In this document: positions 50,801 through 60,800 of the stretch, in pieces
Numbering within the stretch: position 1 is the stretch's first letter
Layout: the number at the start of each line of letters is the position of its first letter
From: Riptortus pedestris
Taxonomy: Eukaryota > Arthropoda > Insecta > Hemiptera > Alydidae
Assembly: GCA_019009955.1 (NCBI GenBank)
Contig: CM032230.1
Coordinates: 15,110,001-15,174,000 of the forward strand
DNA: 64,000 nucleotides
Direction of reading: 5' to 3'
Notes under the pieces: model-generated
What the model saw: only the letters and a program-made list of their open reading frames with translations
Told to the model about the DNA's origin: nothing
Databases searched by the model: none
Position numbers and translations under genes: made by a program

Positions 50801-53311
50801 TTTTATTTTGTTAGACCCTTGCTAAATAATTGATAATCTTTTTTCATTAATATGTAGAGCTAAGTTGACTATGTTTTTTAACTACGGTGATCACTTCAAG
50901 CGATTCATAATAGGGAAATTTTATCAGTCCCCATAATTAAATTAGTAGGATTGACTGTGGACAAAAGCCTAGACTGGTTTGTTCATATTGAAATATGTAA
51001 ACTCTATTACTAATATACTGTGGTTATTTCCATAGTCAGTTAAATTATGGTGTTGTGCATTGGAGTAGCTCAAAAATCATATTTTAATACTTAAATTACA
51101 GCAGAGAGCAATAAGGTGTATATTCAACAGAAAGTCGAGACACTTGTTACTCTTACTCTTTAAGGAGTAAAAAAATAATGACATTTCCTTCAATGTATGT
51201 GCACAAAACAATACTATTTTTGAATCATAACATGAACTTGTATTCCAGAAATAGTATAACACATAATCACATTTTAAAACAAGATACAAGAATATGCTTC
51301 AAACCCCCCAATCACAAAAATAAATATTTTGAGAAAAGCATATCATTTTCAGAAGTAAAATTCTTCAACACCTGAATGTTTTAAATTTGGGTGGGGGTTG
51401 AGGGGAGGAATATATACAAAATATAAAAATTTTTCATACCTATTAGGGATAAAGACAACTTGTATAGGATCTATTTTGTTTAGAAAAAATTACGTTTTAT
51501 AACGTTTTTGTCATCCCTTCCTTGGAATGAAGACATTTTATTTTTCCAGCTCCTTAATAATACTCTGATAGAACCATCCCATATAGTAAGCAAAATTCAC
51601 TTATTTTACTACTCTCCTAAAAAACTAAAATACTGGGTTTCATTCGCATAAATTTAAAATTGTAGGCATCACATTGTTGATAATTTCTACCAAAATCAGA
51701 AATATTGAAAGTGAAAACTGCTGCACAAAATTCACTAAGCACATAGGTTTGCCACAAAGGCAGAGATTTGTTTATATTTAAATATAAATCTTATCCAGTA
51801 ATTTTGGAAACAATACATGCAGTAATTAAACAGAATATTTTTAAAGAGATATACTTGCTTTTTGTAATCTGTAATGATCCTTTTTGCTCGTTCCGTAGTG
51901 ACTATATCCTTGAAGAAATTATTAACATGCCTCATTATGCAAGAATTTGATACTCTCACAGCTTCTGCCAGGGTTGGACAAGTCGATCTTATGTATGTTT
52001 CAACTTCTGAGTCAGGCACACCTCCGGAAACTTCTTCCAAAATTATAAGCAGCTTGCACACCTAAAACAAGACCAACACATTTAACGATTGTATTAGCTA
52101 GAATAAAAAGGAGAAAGTTAAAAATATGAAACATATTTTTGAACATTTTTTAGCAGATTTCACTGAGAGGAAATCAACTATTGAGGTAATACTTAAGAAG
52201 TGCTTTAAAAAAAAAATGTATTAAATATCCATCAATCTTACATATCAGATGCCAAAAATAATGTCTGAGAATACTCTTCCAGCACAACTCTAGTATGATT
52301 AATACCAAACTAGATATTTAAATGTTTTGTATAAAAATAAACATCAAGTTTGTTAAGGACTACTGAATTCGGAGTAGAAAATATAGCGGTAAGTGAATGT
52401 GTAATATAAAAAATTCAAAATACCTTTGTTATTAACTAATGCACAGTTGATTATTTAACTCTTTACTAAAATGTACATTATAACTATTGACATTGGAAAC
52501 AGTGAAAGAGGAAGCATCATCCACTGAAAACAATGATTATAGAATTGAAGTTTATCAACTTGTTCTATCGAAAAATAAGACTTGAGCAAACCTTCCAAAG
52601 CAAAAGGAGCATTTAGCCACTAAGAATATAAATATGAATACCAAATAAAATTTGCTAATTTAGATGTGCTGCTTTATGTGGAATGGAAGTTGGACTCCTT
52701 ACAAAAAGGAATACAATCGATTAGAGGCGAAGGAATTGTGGATTTGGTGCAGAATCACCAGAACAAGTTGGAACCAAAAGAAATGCAGTGTAAAGCTCTA
52801 AATGAGGTGAGTAAACGTACAAGTATTGACAAGACTAAGGGGAAAGGAAGGGTGAAACTTCTGAAGCCATAGAGAAAGGGGGAGGGTTTGAAAGTCATTT
52901 CTTCAAGACATCAAACATTCATTGATTTTGGTGGGTTTAGTTATATGAAAAGAGGAGTCTCCGAAAGAAAGACCAAGATGATCTGACGAGTATTTTTATT
53001 TTGTTTTTTGAAAGCTTTTAACGAGAGAATGGTTTACCTGGACCCTAGCCGGAGCACTATTCTTTTGAAGCTTCAATAATATCTTGAGGAACTGTTTAAT
53101 GTCGACTGCCTTCATTAGAGTGTATACAGCTGGTAAATTCTTGTAGCACAAGTTGACAAGGATTCCCAGGGATAATGGGATTAATTCCTGTTCTTCTCCA
53201 GTAATCCACTTCGTAAGGGATGATATTAAAAATGGCAAATGAGCTTCTTGCCATGAAATTTTTATACCATAAGTAAGCTCCTAAAAAAAACAAAAAAAAA
53301 AAAAAAAAAAA

Positions 53312-53350
<39 letters not shown>

Positions 53351-56300
53351 AAACAAATTAAAGCCTGCTGTTTTTATTTTTTTATTTTTAAAATATGGGT
53401 TATTATGGCTATAAAAAATGAAATATTCGGTTGGAAGATATGAAATATAATCTTCTAGAGACTGAGACAAACTAAAAAATATATAAATTTTAACATTATT
53501 TTTATTAAAAATTAACTTAAACGGTTTTCTCCTCTGCCCAACAAGTTTCATCATCCGTTTTATCCATAGAAGCTTTTTGCCTTTAAAACATTGAATTCGA
53601 GTAATGGAAATTTGACATCCTTTTCATTTCAGAATATCTCATTTTTAAAAATGCCTGTTAGGACGTTTGAAACTTTATTTTTCTAACAATCTATGAGGTC
53701 TGTTCTCAGAATTTTTTTAAAGCAAATTCTATATACTATCACCAAGAACCATATTGATATTTCAAAAGGCTTCAGTAACATAATGCCAACGCATAAAATC
53801 ATAAAAAGGGTAATTTTTTACACTTTGTAATACTCTGATGAGGCAAGCTGGATTTAAACCAATTTATTTTGCTAGGAGTGAGTTTTCTCACTATTGTAAA
53901 GGCATATATTGTATTCTCCAATGAGAATTATCTTTTGAACATCTCTTCTCATTACAATATGAGTTTTAAGTATAATACTCATCCACAAAATATATTAGTC
54001 ATAAAAATCGTTTAAAACATAATTTATGATCAGACATAATGTCTCTTTAAGGTCGAGACAAATTTCTTTTATAAAGCATGTCATCCTTTAATAAATCTTA
54101 CAAAGCATGTCAATAAGTTAAAAGTCTGCCATGCAGGGGCTGCATAAACTAAGCAGATTTCCCGAGTGAAGTTTAACAACAGATAAATGTACATACTGGT
54201 AACACAACACCACAGTGAATATTAAGTGAATAAATACAAATGATAATAAGAAACCTCCCGACGGAAAGCATCTGAAATGTGAACAAACAGTTCTGCCAAC
54301 TTCTTACCCGAAAGAAAAACAATTACTTTAATATATCTGAACATAACGTATTAATTTGATTAAAAACTATTTACTATATCTAGTACTGTAATTTATAATG
54401 AATCAGAATAATTTTTATCTGAATCAATCAAATTTAAGTAGTCCAGAAACTTAAGAAGGGGTGGGTCAACAGAACATATTTGCTATGATGTTTAATAAAT
54501 GCCTCTTGAAAACAATATTTGGTATTTAAGCTTCGAATGATGTGGTTTATTACATAACCGAATATTGTTTATATAACATGAGTAGAAGTGGGGCTTTGCA
54601 GAAGAAAAATGTAAATATCTTAGTTAATATTCAAGAAAGGGAATACATGTATATAATAATATTTATAGTAAATTTAATTTGCTATAAGATTGATTCTATA
54701 CATTTTTTTGATCCGAGTTATAGTAACGGAGATATGTCGATTTTTTTTAATTCTCCCCCTAACATTAATTTATTAAATATAATTGATAAATTTCATAAAA
54801 TGTGTTTATTCATTTGAGACAATTTTATAATGTATTATAAACATATTAAATGTATAAGTTTGGTGTTTAATATATAATGAAATTAATTTACATAATGTTA
54901 GTTACCTTCTTATATGAAACAAAACCTATTTTTTTTTTTTTTATGTTTTATATATTTAATGGAAATAATGTTCATTTCACTAATAATGATAGATGAATTT
55001 TTACATTAATGATTTCAACAAAATTAATAAATATAAAATTTCATTCATTTCATACTAAATAACAATTCTCAACATTTTCTGTGCCACTACTTTAAATGCA
55101 CTTAAAATCTAACGGAAAGGCTTAGGCTGAGAACCCACACCTGTTAGCTATATATACCTGCATAACTTCTAATAACTTGATTTTCTTCTCCCCAACTGGC
55201 TTCATATCAAGAAGCCTAGTTAACACAGGTACGTATTTGAACGTGTGAATGAGACAGTCTCTAATGCCAGGGTGACGACAAGCTTCTTGAAGGATGTTCA
55301 ATCCAGCCCAGGTTATATTGGACCTTATATCCAGCCCTATCATAACTTCGTACAGGTTAACAAAAAATTCTAATGACTCTCGGCTTCCAGGATCAAAAGC
55401 ACTTAGTTCTGTAGACACGTTTAACACCTAAAATAGTAGATCAAAATGAGAAAAAAAAAAAAAGAAATGATTTAAGTTAACATAAATTTAGAAGAAAAGC
55501 TCTTCATTAAAAAATTAAGTGTGGCTGTTCACCGATGGTGAGTTGGTGGCTAGACAGCATAATATGAATCATATAGTATTCAAGGTAACAAAAAATAATT
55601 TATCAAATAAAAGTAATAATTTAAACAAAAATTAAGTGAAAAAAAAGGAAAACCACAAGATAAAAATACAAAGAAATATATAAAGAAAATAATAATAGTT
55701 TAAAAAAAAACTAGATACAATTAACAGATATGTATTTATTATTTGACATGCTAAAAATGAGGGTTTTCTTCAAAAATCTTAATTTTTTTAAAATTTTTGG
55801 AATGGCTTTGTCCAGGAGCTAGAATAAAATTAACTTTATAATAGGATATAATAATATTACGAGCTCAATAAAATTATCATTATTATTATTAGGTGAAAAA
55901 TATTTGGATATCTCAAAATTAGCTTTCATACACAGTGGGTGATTTGTCTTCCTGAACATTTTCAATACCAAAATCCAGAGACAAATCTATGTTCATTTAT
56001 AATAGTCTACTTAAGCCTATTCGTCTCAGATAAATAATATAAATAAAAATATTTATAATGATGAATTTATTAATCGAGATTAACAATGAAATTACATAAT
56101 TACTGCCACACACAATTACATGATAGCACTTATTGACTAATTATCTTCTTAACATTGACAAGACAAAATTAAATAAAAATATTAAACACCTCATTAAGAA
56201 CAAAAATTCAAAAATGTCTAATAAACTAAATTGGTTATAACAAAATGTATTCCTAATAATATATTTTTTTTTTATTGCAATTATTTTTCAAGTAAGTATG

Positions 56301-57531
56301 CAAGTGCAAAAACCTCATTAGAAAATTGAGTTCTAGTTTAATAAATTCAGAGAATAACAGAACAATATAATTGTAAGAAAATGATCAAAATATTGGATAA
56401 TGAAGAGAGGCCTGCTACTGCTTTAATTTCATGCACATTAACTCCATAATTGTTATGCTAGTGTTTGAGAGCTAATTACTCTTTAATGTAGAGAGAATGC
56501 AAGGAATCAAATTACTGTCATTAGAAAATCTTGTGGGATAATCAACAGTCATCAACATCAGTGGAAGAATCATGATTTCTCTGGAAGTCGAGAATTATTA
56601 CTTTCTAACAGTTAAAGAAATGTCTTCCTAGGAATAAAATAAAGATGTAAACACTTTGTGATATTCCTATTTATAATTAAATTAAAATAAATAATTTTTA
56701 TAACTAATATTGAATATAGAATTCATTTGAGAAAATTAGATGTCTGATGAACTAGAAATGTAAAGAGTATCAAGTTTATATTCTTATGATTTTAGCTTTG
56801 TCCATTAGTTTCCTAAAATGTAAAAATATAGAGGTAGTACATGTAATTCCATTTTCGTATGACAGCAGGTAAATTAAGAACTAACTCAATAACTCCTGAG
56901 GAATATGATGACCCTAACAATATTGAACGATACAGCTCATCATCTTTTATGCGATACTGTGCATAGTAATAATATTAACAATTAATTAAATAAAGAATGA
57001 ATTATTTTGAACATTACATAGCCTAGACTATCACTTTACTAATCAGCATGTATACTGTCAAGGAGCACATTAGTATTCTTAACTACTCAAAATTAAAATG
57101 GGAGAAAAATTAGGAAAAAGTAACAGATATAGAGGAGTAGTAAATAATTAAATTTTAGTTCAACCAACTTAATACAACAAGACAAGGATCCTTCAAATTT
57201 TGACAGAGATATGAGCTCCTTAAAAAGAAAATTAAAAACATTAATTTTTCCAAATTTTGGATGTTATTCAAGCACACTCTTAAACTCTTACGGAAAATAA
57301 AAGTAAAATACTACGTAGTATTAAAGGAGTTACTAGGACATACATTTCTATCTCATTTTAATAATTTTTAAATACTTTATTCAATATTCTAAAAAATATA
57401 AGAATAAAATTCAAATTGTGAATTCATACCTGAAGACTTTTAAGTAAATTGGAAGAGGTCTCATCATTTTTATTCATAAAATATTCTTTTGTTGTCTGAT
57501 TAAAATTACTAAGCAGTTCAGTGGCTCCCAT
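34694..57531 (-). CDS. CIP2A: CIP2A homologue (PP2A inhibitor, armadillo plus coiled coil)
   Basis: Coding exons, in order: 57531-57430, 55427-55158, 53280-53038, 52061-51855, 51371-51316 (weak), 48808-48489, 47923-47835, 45414-45262, 45168-45079, 44682-44504, 41897-41696, 40441-40160, 39052-38920, 36434-36340, 34846-34694 (stop TAG). Phases agree throughout and give 857 residues; human CIP2A has 905. Exon 3 (LTYGIKIS, LSLGILVNLCYKNLPAVYTL) and exon 12 (VMELYHYKISLMNQNHRQLQ) resemble the human armadillo and stalk regions. The C-terminal four exons are heptad-rich coiled coil. Vertebrate CIP2A dimerises through its N-terminal armadillo domain, inhibits PP2A-B56 and works with TOPBP1 on broken mitotic chromosomes; whether the insect protein does so is unknown. 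Exon 51371-51316 was chosen mainly because its length (3n+2) restores phase; its donor GTGATT is poor. Introns carry most of the mobile DNA in this region. Confidence 0.85.
35314..36051. mobile_element. 738-bp non-autonomous DNA transposon with 6-bp duplication
   Basis: The terminal inverted repeats start AAGGGTTGCTAGCAAAAAC on both strands (about 25 bp with a few mismatches beyond). The direct repeat CAATTG flanks it at 35308-35313 and 36052-36057. The surrounding sequence is a minus-oriented HINE-like core, which reads through when the element and one CAATTG are removed. A second internal copy of the repeat motif (gcaaaaaccccactagtc) lies near 35471. No intact ORF is present. Confidence 0.75.
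36179..36220. repeat. (TA)n microsatellite
   Basis: A pure TA run in an intron of the CIP2A-like gene, next to HINE-like 3' sequence. Confidence 0.9.
36848..37765 (-). mobile_element. Non-autonomous Helitron, same family as 1-3469
   Basis: On the minus strand it starts A|TCTTATATATAAAAATGAACG at 37765 and ends at CTAG (36848) followed by T. It shares the internal modules ('agtttttagcgtataactca', 'ggcctcccttataaccccca' on plus) with copies A-C. The 3' hairpin is decayed. It lies in a CIP2A intron. Confidence 0.78.
38187..38280 (-). mobile_element. HINE-like element, 3' block fragment
   Basis: The minus-strand 3' end (plus: ACAGATTTCCCTTTAGGGG, then aagacgcgattttca) lies in a CIP2A intron and is partly duplicated locally ('tttaggggaagtcctttaggggg'). 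Confidence 0.55.
40671..40726. repeat. (TA)28 microsatellite
   Basis: A pure TA run in a CIP2A intron. Confidence 0.95.
40955..41652 (+). mobile_element. HINE-like element, diverged copy
   Basis: A diverged 5' part ('gaagtttcccacctgctgg') is followed by recognisable core, a short TA/TG tract at 41500-41541, and a 3' palindrome (gatttcccttaagagaaatc) ending near 41650. It lies just downstream of CIP2A exon 11 (41897-41696) in minus-strand terms. Confidence 0.65.
42057..44150 (-). mobile_element. Putative GC-rich Helitron carrying a CpG-rich segment
   Basis: Only the 3' end is clear. On the minus strand a 9-bp-stem hairpin (CAAGGGGGC, TAC loop, at 42091-42071) is followed by CTGGCGTGAGCTAG and a T, the Helitron 3' pattern, with the same TGAGCTAG|T ending as the family at 1-3469. 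Plus-side 42900-44130 is strikingly CpG-rich. It holds a diverged direct repeat of about 140 bp (near 43135 and 43985, sharing 'cgacaatttttcaaag'). The 5' boundary is a guess (sequence changes to HINE-like core near 44150), and whether hairpins and CpG block form one element is inferred. Confidence 0.45.
42071..42155. repeat. Three consecutive strong hairpins
   Basis: Hairpin 1 spans 42071-42091 (9-bp stem). Hairpin 2 spans 42105-42123 (GCGCTGCC, TTC, GGCAGCGC). Hairpin 3 spans 42137-42155 (GCGATCCC, TTC, GGGATCGC). Hairpins 2 and 3 both have a C-TTCG-G closing, the sequence of the extra-stable UUCG tetraloop. All stems are perfect in an otherwise AT-rich intron. Confidence 0.9.
44151..44472 (+). 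mobile_element. HINE-like element with (TA)n
   Basis: A core fragment ('gaagtgtgggtttaatgaaa') is followed by a TA run at 44284-44333 and the 3' block ending GATTTCCCTTAAGGGAAATC and TGCTAA. It lies immediately downstream (in gene sense) of CIP2A exon 10 (44682-44504). Confidence 0.75.
44968..45013. repeat. (TA)n microsatellite
   Basis: A pure TA run within the short intron between CIP2A exons 9 and 10. Confidence 0.95.
45625..46460. mobile_element. HINE-like fragments, composite
   Basis: A plus-oriented 5' end (aaaacgcagggctgcataaac, agaagatttccc) and core run to about 46100. A minus-oriented core and 5' end ('tttagtttatgcatcgcctg') follow to about 46450. Two decayed copies facing each other are likely. 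Confidence 0.6.
46857..47241. mobile_element. 385-bp piggyBac-type MITE
   Basis: The inverted ends CAGTTTGGCTGCCCA (46857-46871) and TGGGCAGTCAAACTG (47227-47241) match at 14 of 15 bases. TTAA flanks both sides (46853-46856, 47242-47245), the duplication specific to piggyBac transposition. The interior is GC-rich at the left (gcgggg, cccgtcacgc twice) and has no transposase. Confidence 0.88.
47762..47811. repeat. (TA)n microsatellite
   Basis: A pure TA run close to CIP2A exon 7 (47923-47835), just past its donor site in gene sense. Confidence 0.95.
49893..49944. repeat. Perfect 24-bp-stem hairpin
   Basis: The arm AATATCATTACAATCTTTTT and neighbouring bases (49893-49916) is the exact reverse complement of 49921-49944, with a 4-nt GTTT loop. 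It lies in a CIP2A intron, beside a (TTTA)n tract. Confidence 0.9.
50043..50800 (-). mobile_element. HINE-like element, near full length
   Basis: The 3' block is at 50043-50165 (TAGTAGATTTCTCTTAAGGC, then tactcatgacgca), followed by core and a 5' end at about 50760-50800 (gggaaatcttagtttacgcagcccctgcatgatggac on plus). It lies in a CIP2A intron. Confidence 0.75.
50870..51175 (+). pseudogene. LINE reverse-transcriptase C-terminal fragment
   Basis: Plus-strand frames give LVGLTVDKSLDWFVHIEICK, which resembles the 'FLGLxxDxxLxWxxHI' block after the RT domain of jockey/CR1-type LINEs. A LQQRAIRCIFNRKSR-like piece follows in another frame. Stops and frameshifts abound. The same family is at 32.3-32.5 kb. 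Confidence 0.7.
53281..53347 (-). promoter_or_regulatory. Exceptional poly-T tract at CIP2A exon 3 acceptor
   Basis: On the gene's strand, about 60 T with only two interruptions lead straight into TTTTTTAG and exon 3 at 53280. This serves as the polypyrimidine tract, or is the remnant of a retroelement A-tail inserted antisense. Confidence 0.7.
54126..54765 (+). mobile_element. HINE-like element, 3' truncated
   Basis: It starts gtctgccatgcaggggctgc, AGCAGATTTCCC and keeps a long, uninterrupted 5' half and core to 'gtaacggagata'. It ends before the microsatellite and 3' palindrome, in a CIP2A intron. Confidence 0.75.
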
Positions 57532-57887
57532 TATTACAAATTATAGTTGTCAGAAATGTCTCGAGCACAATAATAATAGTTACAAAGTAATATATTAATT
57601 AAAATGAAGATAATTATATATAAGACCTAAAGAACATAGTTGATACGTCTGGTGAAACCTTTTTGTTTATACATTTCGTTTTGCCGCCAAATCCCCATCT
57701 GTTAGTAACCTTCGAAAGGTTAACCATGACAAACTGATTAGGATGGCAGTGCCCTGCTTTGCAATAAACCTAATAAAAATGGCAGAAGTGACATCAGTGA
57801 TGATACATAGGTAGAGTGTAAATAGTTAGTTTTAGGATGTATTAGTTAAGTGTTTTTAGTTTTACCAGTTTCGTTAACGAATCCAAA
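57532..57887. promoter_or_regulatory. Divergent promoter of CIP2A-like and JIP3/4 genes
   Basis: Only 356 bp separate the two start codons, so both 5' UTRs and promoters must lie here unless non-coding first exons exist. The region is less AT-rich than its flanks. It holds an AAAATGGC motif (about 57776-57784, like a YY1/pho site) and TGACATCA (about 57789, CRE-like). No TATA box was identified with confidence. Confidence 0.55.
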
Positions 57888-60800
57888 ATGATTGAAATGG
57901 AACAAGAAACTGTTTACGGGACAGACGATGATTCCCACGTCGTTATGTCAGATAAAGTGCAATCACTGGCTGGAAGGATTTACCAAGAGTTCGAGAAAAT
58001 GATAGCAAAATACGACGAGGATGTAGTGAAGGACCTTATGCCCCTTGTTGTCAATGTTTTGGAGTCTTTAGACTTGTCCTACACGGAAAATCAAGAACAC
58101 CAAGTTGAGTTAGAGCTCCTCAGAGAGGATAATGAACAGCTGGTTACACAATATGAAAGGGAAAAGCAGCTTAGGAAAACTTCAGAACAGGTAAAACAGA
58201 TAATTAAGTAGGCTTTTTAAACAATTAATCCACTGTCCCCAGTTATTTGTGTAAATCACTTGTAAAAATGCCAAAGAGAATGGTTCACTGAACACATTCT
58301 TGCATCACTTGTCTAGTCTATTGTTAAATCTTGAAACAAACTTTTTAGAAACTTCTGGAAGTAGAAGATCTGATAGAGGATGAACGTAAGGAAAAAGGAA
58401 GTAAAATAGAAAGTCTAGAATCAATTGTTCGAATGTTAGAGCTCAAGGCTAAGAATTCTTCAGACCATGGTGAGTGTTTGTGCGTTGTTTAATATTAACT
58501 TACCAAGTAATTCTATCTTGAGTTTTTATTTGAAAAATCTCTTGTCTTTTCCCACTTTTTTTATCAGTGTACCGGTTAGAAGAAAAGGAACAAGAGATGA
58601 AAAAGGAATATGCTAAACTTCATGAACGCTACACAGAACTGTTTAAAACTCACATGGATTATATTGAACGAACGAAAATACTCATGGGAACTGGAGAAAG
58701 GATAGATGGAACCACTAGGCCGAGGCTGCCACCCTTATCATTTGCACATCTCAATAGGTTAGCCATACATTATTATTTCTATAGACCCGTACATATATAT
58801 TTATCAAAGTATAGTTCTACTTTCTTTTGAAAAAAAATAATTTATTTCTTAAATATACAATGTTAATTATTTTATATGTTGAAAATTACCCTCATTGTTT
58901 GTATTTGTTATTAACAATGTTCTTTAGAAAATAAAGTAGGATTCGTTCCGTTTGAAAGGATGTTTGAAGTTCACCTTGAACATGTTTTCAAATAAATGTG
59001 TTTATAGGTTACATAACATATTTCTTAACTCTTTAAATATATTCTTTATTATTGTTTATATTTAATTTTAGATCAATTTTCAGGATTAAATACCATAACA
59101 ATTTGAATATTATTTATTTAATTTACGAAACCATGTTTTTAGATCAATTCTTTTTAGTTTACTTAAGTTTAAATAGTATAGTTCTTGCTATTTTTGTTAG
59201 GATTCTTGAAATAATATTATAATTTCTGTTTGAAACGCTTTCAAAATTTCTATTATTTTCATAATGTGTCTTCTACATGCTCCTAATGAATTGCTTGATT
59301 AATGATTAATTTTTAAGCAGTTTTTTTGAAGGCTTTATCTAGATTTAATTAAAATCCTTTCGATGTCATTTGCTTATTTACAGTCATGTTATAATTATAT
59401 ATAGAAATGACTAACAGACCCAATTTGTTATAACTGGGCAATGCTCATATTTAGTATTTTTGGAAATACAATGCTTATTTAAATATATTTGTAATATAAA
59501 TTAAATTTTGAAGGTATTATTTAGCTCCCTGGAGCTAACTCGGTTTTGTCAAAGGAGCATAACGATGTGCCACAGGTCTTGAATAGAATAGGAGGGTATC
59601 CGCAATTTGAGTTTCAGGTAGGTGGCATACAACTCTTGTGAAGTTCTCAAAGACATATAGATGTTTTTAAATAGGGTTTTGATACTTATTTATCCATGAT
59701 TCACTAAAAAGTTACTTATTGTATTGTGCAGCCTAATACATTTTGAGTCCCCCCTCCCCTATCCGCAATTAGAAATGTGGCCTTACCTATGCGATATATT
59801 TATTTTGGTAAAGGTTTTAGTCTTTGTTCTCTGGATTTTCTCCCCTATAAAAATTAAGCAAATGTTTCATAATTGAAAACAGTGAAATCTCTCTGCAATG
59901 GATAGCGGTGGATTTGGCCATTGCTGAGTGGTGTCTGCTATGAATAAAATAAATAAATAGATAAATAAAACATCTGTGAATGGAACCCTTCCTTTCCTAA
60001 GTTCAAAAATGAATGCTACATGCATGAAGTGTATTAATGTTCTTATGTAAATAAATTCTAATATTTCTACTTTTTTTTCAAAATATCATAACTTTGATTT
60101 TATTCAACTTTAAATTTATAGGCCAATTTCTACAAAGAAATATTATTTCAGTTTTTCTTAAAATTCAATGTATCTTTTATTTTTCCAGTATTCATAGTGA
60201 TAAAAAATGTACATTCTGCTGTAATATTATATATAAGGTTTTAAGCAACAAGAGCAGACAAATTGAGGCATATAAACTTAAAGATGAACATGATGAGGGG
60301 ATTTCTATATCTGTTTAAAGTGGACAAGAAAAATGTGTTAAAACTTAATGAAAAATTAAATCATCCTGCCCCTTTCACAACGCCTATTAGAATAGAAATA
60401 CTATGTGGAAGAATGAAAAGTAATAACTTCCATATGATAACAGCATGGGTTTAAAAATACAGAAATTAAATTCCGAATTCATCCATTTTTATAAATTAAG
60501 AAAAACAACATACATTAATGATAATTAATGGGGTTCAGGTTAGCCACGTGAGTTAAAGCGTTGCCTTTAATCTCAGATGATAAACCTAGAGTGGCGAGTT
60601 CGATTCCCGCCTTAGCAGTAGGATTTTATTTAGTGACGAACTCATTAAATAAAATCCTTAATTCCACTCTGGCTAGAAAAGGGGGTGATCTGTAGATAAC
60701 ATGTCCCAATTAGCCTTATTAGCAAAAAGTGGATGTTAATAAATAATAATAATAATAATTATTAAATTTAACTATAAAACGTTAAAATATTTCCCAACCT

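Noticed and set aside
34694..57531. First reading of this gene as the vesicle tether p115/USO1
   Set aside because: It also has armadillo plus coiled coil, but exon 3 and the stalk start resemble CIP2A, and the length (857 against 905 in human) fits CIP2A.
60094..60454. Two plus-strand ORFs of 74 and 63 codons in the JIP3/4 intron
   Set aside because: They overlap in different frames, show no domain and have composition typical of AT-rich intron.
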